DNA of 33,584 bases from Branchiostoma floridae (GCF_000003815.2 NC_049980.1:25303277-25336860); one strand, 5' to 3'; shown: positions 1-12,289, numbered from the stretch's first letter. Made by a program: numbers and translations. The notes: generated by a model from the letters alone, not told the origin.

Positions 1-3000
1 TGCACTCCCAGTCCCAGTGGTGCATTTGCTCACTGAGTCTGTTTTTGTTCGCTCAGGCCAAATTGTTGCTCTCCCTCCTTTCATGCATGGCCAAGTGATA
101 AAATCTCACTACTCCTTGCACCAACAATAATACCAGTTTGTGATCAAAATCTAATCCTCCTACGAGTTTAGCACCATTTTGAATCTCATCCCACCTGATT
201 GGATCTGGGTAGTTATACTATTTATATACCTCACTCATGGTTGAAATCCTGCCCAAGGCTATAATAACCTTCGAAGCCATGAACCAATATGAATGTTGTG
301 ATGCATCTTTTGTAAAACAGGGGTTGTGGAAAAACCAAGGGACCAGTCATGCTGTCTATAATTTGCTCAATATCAAGTCGTAAAGTCAGGTGACAGCATT
401 TTTGACATTTCAATGAGAACGAGCCACCAGGCTGTCATACATTTACGGACCACTCAACATGCAGTCTATGTGACACAATCTCCGCTGTCCAGGGCTGAAA
501 CTGGCCCCTCCCTGCAGAGGATGTTGGGCGGGCTGCTATAAGCAAGACTAAATCAGGCTACTAAAGATGTTACTGTCTCATAACCAATATGGGGCCTTTC
601 GATTTGTCCTGAAGCTATGTATTATATTATATTATCTATTGAACATTTCTTTCACATTGCTTAACTGTGCATACACTACTGTTTTGTTCATGCATGTTCT
701 CATCTCTGCCCATGTTCCATCCATGCATTACCAAGCAATTATCTCATGGGATATTACCCCTTCTGTGACTGATGAAGTTTGAATTTGTGAGGTTATCTAA
801 TACAAGTAAGCATGTGCAAGGTCATCTACTAATAGTACAAATGACAAATACACGTCTTCCACACACGCACAACCCATCCACCATTCAGAGATGAAATGAC
901 TCGAAGACATGTCCATTCTAATTGAATCTTTTATTGTAAAATACTAGTATTCCTGGTCCTGATGACACCATTCCAGGTGTTTTCTTAAGACTTTCATTGA
1001 CAGGTTGCTACAATGCTCCATCCTGGCAGTCATGTGACCTTCCCATGTGGACGGCAGCCTTGACTGCTGCCCAGTCCTGACACTGCAGGAGAGCCTATGG
1101 GAACATTCAGCAAAGGGAACAAATGACCAACGCTTAAAAATATAATGATATACCAGTAGTATGTTTATTGCAAATTCGTGCCCAAGGGCTAATGCATTGC
1201 AGGTAAAAACACGTATGATAGGAAAGTACAAAATAGAACTACATTCTATGACTATGTTGTGCTACTTAAGTGTACATTTATATACTAGTTTTGTTGGGTT
1301 TGCCTTTATCTTTTTAGGCAGTGGAAGATGAACTTCTATAATATGGGGTTCTTTGATTTGAAGAATAGATCTAGGATTGATTTCTCATTGATATATAACA
1401 TTAGATATAAGTGATGTAGTACATCCTTTTAGTTAATACTTCATGAAAGTTGTAAATATACACAGTATTGTGAAAAGGAATAGCGAGCTTCATACCAACC
1501 TTGTCCCCTGGCCAGCACAAGCACTCCAGGTTCTATCCAAGTGTCACAGCGGGATAGTAGACCCTTCCACCTGGAAAGACAGGACAAGTAGGCATGACCT
1601 TCCACTTCATTCAATAAGAGACAAATAAAGTTTACTCTCGCTATTTAAACACCATGTTCCAATACTTTGAGGAATATAAACTAGCTTTACATCATGTTTG
1701 CAAAGTTCCATCAGTGTAAACAAAAGTCTCACTGACTCAATAAGATTACAAAGCATTCAGTTAACATACTTTTTAGCAATACCCTAGCAACAATCTGTTC
1801 ATTTCAGCTGATATGTTCAGTTAAACCTTTTCATAAATCTAACAATAACAATGTTATACACTTTGTCATTCTTACTTTCCTTACTCTAGTTTGACCAAGG
1901 TCAACTCAATTTTTCATTTTCATTTGGTTATATTTGTTTAACTGCAGCTTAAAAGCTGACTTCAGCTCAGAAGAAAGCACTGGATGTCGTGCATAAACTT
2001 TCACATTTGTATTTCCCTGGTTTGTAAATAGTCTATTGTCTGTTAATGGCATATCATTAGAAAGTCTTGTGGTAATCCACCAACAGTCCTTATCAGTAGC
2101 AATCCTTTTAACGTTAGCCACATTGGAACCACTTTATCTAAAGCCTTTCAAAATTTAAAGCTTGTATGGAAAGCATTTCCATCCCTCCCATCAGCATAAA
2201 ACTAAGACTGCTTAACTGGGGATCACCAAATGTGAAGTATACCACAACAAACATGGCACATCTTTATTTTTGTTCAACATGACATCCAGAGGCAAATATG
2301 TTTAATATTTTGAACAAATATGTTTTTCCTATTACTTTGGCACTTTTTGAGATTCTTTTTTTTTATAAATCACTTAGCATAAGGATTGGATGGGTTTCAA
2401 AACTTCAACTGGTAAAAACTGTATCAAACAAAGTGTAGGGTCCTCATGTACAACGGATGGACACTTAGCAATTAGTCTTACCTACCAGCAGCAAAGAGAA
2501 AGTTTTCAACTCTGGTCTTGTCTGCAATGCTGTATTTAACCTTTTCCTGCCTCTGTGAGCTGGTTAAAGTGCCATAGTGGCAGCAGTTTTATCTACAGCT
2601 TGAGAACTGGGAGAGACATTCATTGTTTAGCTGTCAGAACATGGGACAGAACAGAACATGTTGAAAGCTTCATCATGGTCTGATTGGATTCTTAGAAAGT
2701 TGTCGAATCATAGCATGCATCTTACATCTTTGTAGTGATGAAGTGACAACTATTGATAAAGACCCTGTGCACAGAAAATACTACCATCAATAGTAATTAG
2801 ATATCTTTATCTTGTTCTACTTTGCACAAAGCTTGAAATTGCTGCAGCCTATTTTATAGCATCTTTTATATATTGTGCTGTAGGGTTCCTAAACTAGCAA
2901 AGACTGGGAAATTCATTTTGGTGTAGTTAGTTTAGAATTTTAGTGAATACTAACTCTACATATGGGTACCCTATGACAACTACTTTCATCACCTTTGAAT

Positions 3001-4020
3001 GACTGCCTTTTAGATTAGACCGTGCACAGGATCTTCACCATGACTACAACTTGTTTGGGTCAACACAAAACTGAAATCTTCGTTGTGAAATACTGATACA
3101 ATATCAATTGACAGTTTAAAATGGGATATACATATAAATATTTGAGTTGGTTACAGTTGAATTCAGAACACTCAGTGTCATATTGAAATTCATAGCTTTC
3201 AATGACATAGTTGGTGTGAACAATGATTGAACGGGTTAGAATATCAAGTTAACTAGTGAAGGTAAAGATGATACTTACATGGGACCAAGGAATTGAGTTA
3301 TTGCACTTCCTTGAAAATTAAGGCACTTTTTTTCAAGTTATGCTGGGTAGGTCTTCTTGAAAGGTTCAGCCTCGTATCTGACTTATTTCCCCACTCAACT
3401 GCTCAGCAAAGAATTCAGTACATCTCTTAGCCTTCTTTTTCAGCAATATTGGATATTTAGATCAGGGCTAACTCGGACAGAGCTTGAGCACGTCAATGTA
3501 AAATATCCACTCATAGCATATTGTTACTATTATCTCAAACTGTTTTTATCTTCCATTGAGCCAGAGATTTTGGCAAATACTATTAGGTGCTCCACACATG
3601 GTCACTTAACGCAGCAACTTAAATATTCTCAATATGAAGCTATACCTGTAACGTTTCATGGCTATAAAAATATCCTGCATATTCCCATCAAATAATAGTT
3701 TGGGGGGCCACAGTAGCAGTACATGTGCATACTTATTCTTAATATTTCCTGTCATTGTGCAGGTTATATAAAATTTGTGTGAAGATTTCTGATAAGAAAA
3801 CAAGATAAGGTTAAAAGGGTTCCCTGCTATAGCTGGCCTATGTTCAATCCAAAAGAAAAACTCATTATGAAACTGCAAGATCAAGCCTTTTGTGAAGGAG
3901 CTGACATTGAATAACATACAGATGAGGTTTGCCGTCTGGTGTTTCAAACAAACACACTTTCTTGAAAATTAGCAAAGCAGGCTTCTTCATTCATGTGTAG
4001 GGGTTTCTGAATGACTGCTT
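1..4020. other. Gene-free stretch, no recognised coding sequence
   Basis: I find no exon that I can assign to a family on either strand. Open frames here are at most about 113 codons and show no familiar motif. A minus-strand CAATAAAA lies near 928-936, just below a minus-strand open frame at 944-1231 rich in Cys, His and Arg. That could be the 3' end of an unrelated minus transcript, but nothing confirms it. The rest is AT-rich unique-looking DNA without clear inverted or tandem repeats. Confidence 0.5.
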
Positions 4021-5087
4021 TCAAGTTTTATTCCATACACACTTTTATTATCTATGAACTATGTTTGTCTCCAATCAACGCTATAGTTGCATTTTTATTG
4101 ATGACTGGATTCCGGTAACAATTTACCAAGTTGAATTTTACATTTATGTCTTTGGGTAGGCAACAATATCATAACTAACGTTGACACTCAAAACCATGCT
4201 GAATCTGACAAATCTTTTGTAATGCAAGAGTGAGTGAACATATCAAGGACGTTTACAACTTGTTACAGAGGACATTTAAATGGCGCTTTATTAGTTATGC
4301 AGGAATTTCTTGCAGTTTCGGACCTGTGAAAAACAAACTTGTAGAGATGAGATCCAACTTACAAACGTTTTAAGCCCCACATTACATAGCATTACACACG
4401 ACATTAATGGCAACTAGCATCACTTTCAAATGGTGGTTACCTTGTCCTTTACATTAACCTACAACTTTCTAATAATGCTCAAAAGTTACATGTACCTACC
4501 TAACATTTCTGCATTATTCACAAGACTTGTGAGCACAAAGGTTTTGGCTTCTGCCCACTTTACGACGGGGTAACATGGGGTTACAGGGTTTACTCTTTTT
4601 AAGGGTATACATTTGACATTTTCTTAAGCCGACAGCCAAGCTGGGCAAATGGCACTAGCTTTGCGGTTATTACATACACATTTGGAAGGAATACATTATG
4701 GGGCTCCATGGACATTTAAGTCTTGACAACAACACTGTTTTATCTTTGAATCAGGGCAAGATTGTAGGTTGCAGTAATGTACATTTAACAGTTTAACTAT
4801 GCTGTAATGGAATGACTACTCCATACACTGTTAATGTGTACTTGTAAAACCCACTAGGTTGCTTGGGAAACCAAGGTACAAAAATAAAACTTTAAAAAGT
4901 GGGTCTTTTGACACATCACTCACCAGTTCACACTACATGCGTAATTACACTAAAACCTTAACCTGGAAACCCAACCAAAAAATACGAAAGTACAACTGAT
5001 TTACATTGGAACTGGCTGTGGTGGTGAGGTTGGTGGACGGCCACTAGCGTTGTTGTGTCACCCCTCAGGCGACGTGGGTTTCACCTT
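4020..5087 (-). other. Probable 3' UTR of the KHDRBS-like gene
   Basis: This stretch lies directly downstream of the KHDRBS stop codon on the minus strand and holds no coding match. Minus-strand AATAAA signals are visible at 4287-4292, 4044-4049 and 4027-4032, giving plausible polyadenylation sites. Which one is used cannot be told from sequence. The lower boundary is inferred from the lowest of these signals. Confidence 0.45.
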
Positions 5088-8000
5088 CTAGTAGCCGCCG
5101 CTGCCGCCGCCACCGTAGGGATGGTCTCTGTAGGCCCCCTTCAGGCTGCGAGGCCCGGGAGCCTTCAGGCGGGTGGGGCCACCACTGAGGCTGCCGGCTC
5201 CACCACTGCCTCCCCAGCGGTCGGCACTGCTGCTTCCTAAAACACAACAGACGAGCGAAGTTTAGTTTCATTCAAATTTCATCAAAACTTCAGCATAATA
5301 ACAACTGTAGATCTACTATTATAAAATTCCATTTGGGGAACTGTTCTGACATTTTTACTTACCATAGTCACCACCATAGTCTCCACCGTAGGAGTCGCTG
5401 CTTGCTCCATGGCCATAGTCATATGACTGAGTTTCACTGAAAAAACAATGGGAAAGGGTTTTATGCTTGGCAACATACACTTGTACACTAGGTGTTGACA
5501 GTCATGACTGGACCTGTAAGAATGAAAAGACTGAGTACAACTCAACAAACTAACCTGTATCCCCCTCCTCCACTGGAGCCACCACCATATCCCTGTTCAT
5601 ACCCTTGGTCGTATCCCTGGTCATAGCTGGACTCTTCATATCCCTATATGACATGATGGACAAAAAGAAATGTTCATCAGGCCCTGGAGTGAGATAACTG
5701 CCTATGCCTTGTTACGCACCTTGTTAGTTCCTTGAAGTTACATTTCCACAAACTTGAGTTTTGTTCTTACTTACCAGTACCTTTAAGATTTGCTCACCTT
5801 GATCTTTGAATGATTGACTTTAATATTATTTGCCAAAGACTTTTTTAACTGTGATGCTAAGAACCTATTTAAAGAGTTTATTTAGGATTTGTCAACTGTA
5901 GTGTTTATACCTTTAAGGCTAGAACTAGGATTATTGTTATTGGTGAGGTACCCTTTTGGAGCTGAGAGTTTATTATTAGTTCCACTCACGTAGTCTTGTG
6001 TGCTGTGCTGGTTGTATCCACCACCTCTGCTGCTGCTGCGGAAGCCTTGGCCACCTCCCTACAAGCCGGGTCGAGGGTTCACAGACCTTGAGTGATCTCT
6101 TAGGTTTTTTTGTATGTATGTATCACTACACCTACGCTTGGACAGCTTTGTAGTCCTTTGTATGATGTTTAAGCCACTTGTACAGTTATATAGTTCTTTT
6201 GGTCATGGCTAAGTCCCTTGTGAAGCCATTACCAAGCTGTTCATATTACTTTAAATATGGTGTCTCCACTGTCATTCATCTGTGCATATTGTACAGCTAT
6301 ATAGTTCAGGCATGATACACGAGTAAGGCAGCTTAATACTGCAGAAAAGTCATTACTTCAGATGGGTTGACTTTTGGTCTGGCTTTCTATAAACCACCCT
6401 GACAAATGTTCAAAGCTGTTTGGCTTGCCAGGTTACAGTATGCATGTTATATCATGCCTGGACATGGGATTCAACACCCTTCTCATAGGTATGACTTACA
6501 TAGTCGCCTGTGCTCTCCTGTCCATATCCTCCGCCCATGGAGCTGTCCATACCTCCTCGACCGGACCCCCGGTAGCTGGGGGCACCTCTCAAACCTGGGC
6601 CACCACGACCAGGGGGGCCTCCACGACCTAAATAAGATGAAAGTTTTTTTATTTATGAACTGTTTCTACATAAGTAAAAATAAAACCTTGAAGCCAACAT
6701 ATCATTCATATGGTTCACCAACATCTGTCTATTCACCTGGAAAAATAAAAAAAACATTTAAGGACTGTTTTCTATGGTAGGTAACAGAAAAATGGAGAGC
6801 AGCTTTGAGAAAGTTAGCCTGTTATCCACCAGGAACTCTTTACGAGAAGAATGTGAATCATTGCATGCCCGACTATGAAGAAAAATAATAGAAAACTTTC
6901 ATCCCAAGTTTAAAACACCAGAAAACAAGTGCATTAAAAATGGCTACATACGACCACGTGCTCTTCCACGACCTAAATAATATGAAAGTTTTCATTTACT
7001 AACTGTTTCTACATAAGTGAAAATGAAACATTTGAAATGACATAGTCCACCAACACCCGTCTATTCATCTGAGAAAATCCAGGGACCTTAATTTTTTCCT
7101 AAAGGAGTTTTCTGTGCTAGGTTATGAAAAAATAAAGTAAAATATGCATCTCTTATCCATCAGCTAATCTTACACATAAGAATGAGAAAGACTAGCATGC
7201 ATGGTGAAGAAAAATTCAGGGCTCGAAAAACTTTTTTCTGTATACATGCACTGGTGCAGGTAACATTGAAAATTACCTGCACCAGACAAATTTTACCTGC
7301 ACCACTCTGGTCTTGAGAATTATGAATCATACTAAAATTGTTCAGGAACCATGCATCGCTATCTTTTGTTTCATACTTTATCAATGCAGCTAATAGCAAA
7401 TGTCCTAAGATGTAGGTGTATATGGATCATGTATAAAACATAGCACATGGACCAGTGCAGGTTAGGTGCAGGCAGGCTTTTAGCTAGGATTTTATGATAG
7501 GGAGTCCAAACTTACTGGTAAGTCACGGTAAGTGACTATTGTAGGGGGGTCTGGGGGCATCCACCTTCCATGGTGCACAGTTTTTGATGATTTTAAGTTA
7601 AAATAATGCATTCTAAGGTATCCCAAGTGGCAAAAATACTGTTACAGAGGTCACAGTAGAAGGTTGTGACCACAGATGACCTGGAAGCATCCCTGGTCAA
7701 TCAGAATTTCATGCTTGTCATGGATTTTCTCCCCAGTATAGGGCGTCCAGGGGCATCAAATTTCTTGTTATTCTAAGAAAAGTGCGTCCAGATGACGCGT
7801 TGACGCATGCCTGGCTAAAAGCCTGGGTGCAGGTAAACACCAGAAATACCTGCACAGCTCCAATTTTACCTGCACTAATCTGCATATGCAGGTCACGTGG
7901 CATTTCGAGCCCTGAAAATGATAAACTTTTAACCCAATTCAAAACACCAGAAACCAAGGACACAAAAAATGGCTACATACGTGACCCACCTGCGGGTGCA

Positions 8001-11000
8001 GGTGCACCTCTGCCAGGTGGCGCACCCCTACCAGCAGGGGCTCCCCGTGCACCTCCGCGTCCTCCCCGGGACATCGGGCCACCAGGGCCGCCACGCCCGC
8101 GACCACGGCCTCTGGGAGAAGTCATGCCACCATTCGCATCGCCGCCGACATACTGCATCTCTTCCATCTGTTGCTGCGCGATCTCATCATTATGTGTCTA
8201 AACACACAAAACATGTCAAAGACGGTTAGAACAGCACTCAATGATTTTATACAAAGCTTATACCCAGTGTGGCAGAGTACAGTATTGCAATCAGGGCTCT
8301 AGCCAGCGTCCGTTTTTCCGTCAATTGACGGAAATTTGCTGCGTGTGACGGAAAATTTTTTTAAACCAATCCGTCAACTTTGACGGACAAAAATCTGATA
8401 AAAGCTCCTTGGTGGAAGCCACGGGCTGCTTGGGGACGCTGTCCACGGCCGTAAAAGCCACACACTGTTTGTCTTGCTATTGCTATGATTGTTGACAATG
8501 TGTGTCGGTGCCCTTTCGCATACGATAATCTCATTAAAACCCATTTTTCAAGGTCTCAGTTCAGTCTCTCTAACTCCTGGAATAGTGTTTTCGCGACAAT
8601 GGGAATTGACTGGCGGAAAAAAATGTCGAGCTGGCTAGAGCCCTGATTGCAATGTTTATTTTTTGTTTGTTCCATGCACCACTTTTTTGTTGATTGTTCG
8701 CACCACTTTGGGCCACACTAGGTTAAGACCTCTGAATTTGTCCTAGATGTCATGCCCCACGCAGGGTGTTGTCTAGTAATATGTAGAAGTACCAGACTTG
8801 GAAACTGTAAGAACTTACAATTATGCATCTTAACTCCAAAAAGTAAACTTACAGGTACGAGGAATTTCTTCACTTCCGCCACGCCATGTGCAATTCTCTG
8901 GTGAGCGTCAGCTACCTGGCCAAATGCTTCAACCAACACATGCAGCTCATCGTTCAAGTGGACGTACTTTGGATCCTTGGACTCTCTGAGCTCTTCCTCC
9001 TGTGGAATGGGCAGAGATGAAGTCACTCGTCAGTATGCAATGACCTGTTGTTGAATCAGGTTTCTACACTTGTGTAACATGAAAGTGTGTGCATTTTATG
9101 GGTGAAATATGACACAGACAAACCTTCTTCTTGTCTCTCATGGATCCTCTGCCCAGAATAGACATCTTGGTACGAGTCTCTTCCTGTAGACGCTTCAACG
9201 AGTTTCCCTTTGGCCCCAGGAGCTTACCCACAAAGTTGAACTGCAAAATAAAACGTATCCTGATGTTCAGAAAAAGTTGTGCAGTTTCCATTTATTCTCA
9301 ATGACTAGTACAACTAACAGAAATACTGGAACAGTCACAGCATACAGGCTTGCCAGCAAATTGTACAAGAAGGAAATATTTTGGATGTGTAACATACAAT
9401 TTTTTGGTCATTAGAAAACATTTTCAAATTACCAAATCCAGTATTGCAAAAATTTCTTTAGCATAGGTACTCGTAGTTAAAAAAATTACAAAACACAGGG
9501 CTCGGAACAATGGGATCCACAACCAACCTTTGGATACTCTTTGATTGGGATGAGGACTCTCTCCAAGATGCGGTATGGTTTGTCAGTGTGCACCTCCTTG
9601 TACTTGGGTGGCTCCTTGGACTTGTCATCCTTCTCAAGCTTGGAGATTTCTGCAGTAATACATTATGTTGGTCAAAGATGCCTGATGCCAATGAACGTGT
9701 CACGTCATCTTGAGACGTAAAATTGATTGTACTTTCTTTTTTGAAACCTATTTTCTTTTCTTATTGTCTCACTCTCTCACTTGGAAATTCCACAAAGGAT
9801 TTCTGATTGGAGGGAGCAAATTTTTTGATACAGTTGCAAGCCTACATGCATGCAGGGATCAGGAAGACACCATTTGGCACAAGTCAAATTGAACTAATTG
9901 AACTAAGTCTTTGGCATCACGTCCATAATGTTCGCTGTTTCAAATTAACTAAAGTGTTTTTGCCTAATGGGCAACATTTTACTACTCTCCAAGCAGAGAT
10001 TCAGGCTCCGGCTGTTTTTTAACGTTTTTTAGTCGTTTTTATCGGCCTAACCGGACACAACGAAAAAAAAATGACAAAATAGAAAGCCCGATAAAAATGA
10101 CTAAAAAAACGTTAAAAAACAGTCGGAGCCTTAACCTCTGCTTGGAGAGTAACATTTTACGCATTTTGCCCAGACCACTGCCATGGTCTGATGTGACCAA
10201 GGTGTTCAGTAGACTGGCAGGTGTTAGTCAGATTTGCTACGGGCAAATCCCCACAATTCCCTCTGGGGCTCAGCTGGGAAAATCAACTGAAATGTTTTGT
10301 CCAGCCTCTGGACAATGGCCTGTCCTTGCCAATTAGTGCAGGTAATTTACATGACAGTAATCATGGTCCTCTGCTGGCAGGTGTTGATATATCGATCAAC
10401 AGTAACTGTGAATTGTGCAAAGAGAATTCTGACTGTTATAACAGAACACAACTTTCAGTCTGTTTGGGATCTATTTCGACTTTGTTAATCCAATTTGACA
10501 ATGTTTGAAAATGGTGCTAACACCAATTATAGTGTCAGTCCAGTGACCCATTTTCATGGAGGTTAACATTTAACAAAGACCGATATCACCTCTTGTAACA
10601 AGGATATTATAGCAACTTGGATTGGGGTTTACAACAGTGTTATGTGCGTGTGTGTATGTGTGCAGAACACAACAGGAAACTGAACACAATCATCTTGCAC
10701 TCACACCACATTTCTTCCACTTAGTTTGCTCAGTAAACCTGGAAAATAAGAAGCTTCTGCAAAAGTAACCAGAAAACAAAGCCCAATGCTGTAAAATCCA
10801 ACTTAATAATGCCTACTATCAGTGCTTAGTTCAACTAGTTTGCATGTCTTATACAGGGCACCAAACAAAATAGAAGGGAACACGACCAGACGACATATGG
10901 TGTGTAGACATGCAGACAGGAAGTTTGCCCCCCTCCCCGTGAACTGTTAGGGCGACAGCCAAGTTGTGATTTCAGCGTATGTCCAGAAATCCTGTTCAGA

Positions 11001-11482
11001 GTCAGACACTTTGTTATCATCGATATCAGTCATATTTAGCGGGGAAATATATCGAGTGCACGGGAGAAACATTAGAGTAGAAATACTTCACCAATACACA
11101 TGATTCCCAAGACAGACCGGAAGCGCGCGGACCGCTAATTTTTCTTTTGCGCGATCCCCTTTGTCTTTAGACATAAAAAAAGCTAATAAAATTGTGCATT
11201 TTGCCTCCACCAGAAGTATACGTTATCTTGGCATTTCCGTTTTATGTAGTTTTACTATATGAAGACATATCTGAATACGATATTCGAATGTGCAGTGGGT
11301 TTAAACTATCTTTGACATGTGAACAAAGACCGACGCCGGCTTGGCCCACGCCATTTTCTGACATACGCACCTTCCTCAATAAGTCTTGATGCATGGACGA
11401 ATGACGGGTCCAAACTGTCCTTCTCTGCAAGGAGCTGTGGCAGGTACTTGCTTGTCTCTTCTCCTACTTCTTCCTGTGCCAT
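5088..11482 (-). CDS. KHDRBS: KHDRBS (Sam68/SLM)-like STAR-family KH RNA-binding protein, complete, 11 coding exons
   Basis: Nuclear STAR-family protein; relatives bind U/A-rich RNA and control alternative splicing. Coding exons in transcript order: 11371-11482, 9528-9649, 9124-9240, 8853-8999, 7981-8197, 6952-6972, 6500-6627, 5990-6058, 5555-5643, 5363-5436, 5088-5236. They sum to 1245 bases, 414 residues plus TAG, all in phase with GT-AG borders. QUA1 is at about residues 12-50 ([17 protein letters not shown]). The KH domain follows at about 70-165 with the GPKG loop at 87-90, in a run starting [20 protein letters not shown], and ends VKKFLVP. Then come RGG/GAP repeats (about 190-245), a Tyr/Gly/Ser/Gln-rich region (about 255-375) containing YDYGHG, and a C-terminal LKAP...[10 protein letters not shown] signal like the Sam68 nuclear-import tail. 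The start at 11482 has A at -3 and G at +4 and gives the family's usual short SLM-like N terminus. An in-frame upstream ATG at 11584 would add 34 residues. It resembles vertebrate KHDRBS1, 2 and 3 about equally; KHDRBS2 shares [12 protein letters not shown] exactly. Confidence 0.93.
6952..6972 (-). other. 21-base microexon of the KHDRBS-like gene
   Basis: This short exon sits between a TTATTTAG acceptor and a GTATGTAGCC donor. It keeps phase 1 on both sides and adds seven residues (RRGRARG, the first shared with the upstream exon's last base) to the RGG region. Its first eight bases match the start of the next exon (6500-6627), and its donor and downstream intron match those of exon 5 (donor at 7980). 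It therefore looks like a by-product of intron duplication. Skipping it would leave the frame intact, so it may be alternatively spliced. Confidence 0.7.
7217..7914. mobile_element. hAT-like MITE with CAGGGCTCGAAA termini, interrupted by a nested MITE
   Basis: The ends are inverted: CAGGGCTCGAAA at 7217 and TTTCGAGCCCTG at 7903-7914. The interior carries repeated ACCTGCAC words and no reading frame of note. A second copy of the same family lies at 31176-31516, and without the nested insert both are about 340 bases long. The empty site can be inferred from the duplicated intron copy near 6880-6905. A clean target duplication is not visible here. Confidence 0.85.
7473..7825. mobile_element. Nested hAT-like MITE with perfect 8-base target duplication
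   Basis: The termini are CAGGCTTTTAGC (7473) and GCTAAAAGCCTG (ending 7825). They are flanked by identical 8-base direct repeats GGTGCAGG at 7465-7472 and 7826-7833. It inserted into the CAGGGCTCGAAA element; the uninterrupted relative at 31176-31516 shows the empty site. Its 353 bases hold no transposase. The 8-base duplication and CAGG-type ends are typical of the hAT superfamily. Confidence 0.88.
8292..8645. mobile_element. hAT-like MITE in a KHDRBS intron, perfect 8-base target duplication
   Basis: The inverted ends are CAGGGCTCTAGCCAGC and GCTGGCTAGAGCCCTG. They are flanked by identical ATTGCAAT copies at 8284-8291 and 8646-8653. The 354-base interior has no coding frame; near the left end the word GACGGA repeats in both orientations. 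It lies in the intron between coding exons 4 and 5. Confidence 0.92.
9983..10151. mobile_element. Palindromic MITE, TACTCTCCAAGCAGAG ends, 9-base target duplication
   Basis: Long inverted arms start TACTCTCCAAGCAGAG and end CTCTGCTTGGAGAGTA, continuing inward through GGCTCCGRCTGTTTTTTAAC on the left arm and its complement on the right. The flanks are identical ACATTTTAC at 9974-9982 and 10152-10160. It is 169 bases long, in the first coding intron of the KHDRBS gene. Related copies are at 13013-13101 and 26020-26136. Confidence 0.88.
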
Positions 11483-12189
11483 TTTGACAGTAAAGCGTGA
11501 CCAAAAACTAGAACCCAAACACCCAAACCCTTCGGAAGCTACCGGTAGAATGTGGCAGCACACGTTTGTAGGGATGAATGTCAATAGAAATCCCTCCGCA
11601 TGTAAGAAAATAGTTCGACTGGCTTTAGCAGATGTTTAACTCAAAGACCTCCCTATAGTATCACTGGGTCCCTAATCGTGATTCTAAATAGGTTTCCGAT
11701 TGTTTGCGTATTTTTTCTTGATGGTAGAAGGAAGTATTTTACTCACTGAAGAAATGGTATGAGGTCATTTGTTGTCGGAATAGTACAAGTAAAAGTGGCA
11801 GTAAGCCGGCTTTCGCGCGTTTTCTTGATGAATATTCATGACTCAGTCAAACACGTGGTCAGCGTGACAACAAGGTGTGATCCAGGTATGGAAGATCTAA
11901 AAGGAAGTTACGTCAAGGTTGATTATATGTCCTTGATTATATCAAGGTTGATATATCATTGGTTATATAACCTCATTGGGAAGATCTTTGGGAATAAAAA
12001 GGAATAGTGTCTTTATTAACCTTATAAAACTATAAAGAAGTGAATGAATAATTTGATGAATTGTAACGTTTAAAACCCAGTTGCAGTTGGTGAGCTGCAG
12101 TCTACCGCTTGGTCTTGTCAAAGATTTTTTTTTCAACTCCGATTTTTTTTGCAAGTTTAATAGGCAACACTGACTTAATTTCATGGATG
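11483..12189. other. Upstream region of the KHDRBS-like gene (5' UTR and promoter expected here)
   Basis: No gene is recognised in this stretch, which lies just upstream of the minus-strand KHDRBS start codon. An AP-1-like TGACTCA is at 11839-11845, and CG-rich words such as TTTCGCGCG occur near 11812-11819. I see no TATA box at a convincing distance. The transcription start cannot be placed. Confidence 0.35.
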
Positions 12190-12289
12190 NNNNNNNNNNN
12201 NNNNNNNNNNNNNNNNNNNNNNNNNNNNNNNNNNNNNNNNNNNNNNNNNNNNNNNNNNNNNNNNNNNNNNNNNNNNNNNNNNNNNNNNN
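12190..12289. other. Assembly gap, 100 N
   Basis: Exactly 100 undetermined bases, the usual placeholder for a gap of unknown size. Sequence content and spacing across this point cannot be trusted, and any open frame spanning it is meaningless. Confidence 0.99.

Larger units (their letters stand above)
6628..7980 (-). repeat. Tandemly duplicated KHDRBS intron (two copies flanking the microexon)
   Basis: Intron 6628-6951 and intron 6973-7980 align from acceptor to donor. Shared blocks include the acceptor side (6628-6660 against 6973-7005), a block with ACTGTTTCTACATAAGTRAAAA, a block with CACCAACAYCYGTCTATTCA, and the donor side with AAAACACCAGAAA followed by AATGGCTACATACG. The second copy is longer only because a transposon lies inside it at 7217-7914. 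Without that insertion the two introns are nearly the same length (324 against about 310 bases). Confidence 0.8.

Noticed and set aside
944-1231. 95-codon minus-strand frame near a polyadenylation-like signal
   Set aside because: No recognisable domain, no convincing splice acceptor and odd composition; not strong enough to call a terminal exon.
3357-3947. Overlapping open frames of about 112 codons on both strands
   Set aside because: AT-rich chance frames with no homology, codon bias or splice context.
11483-11584. Upstream in-frame ATG adding 34 residues to the KHDRBS protein
   Set aside because: The added peptide is unlike any KHDRBS N terminus, and the downstream ATG has a better context and family-like length.
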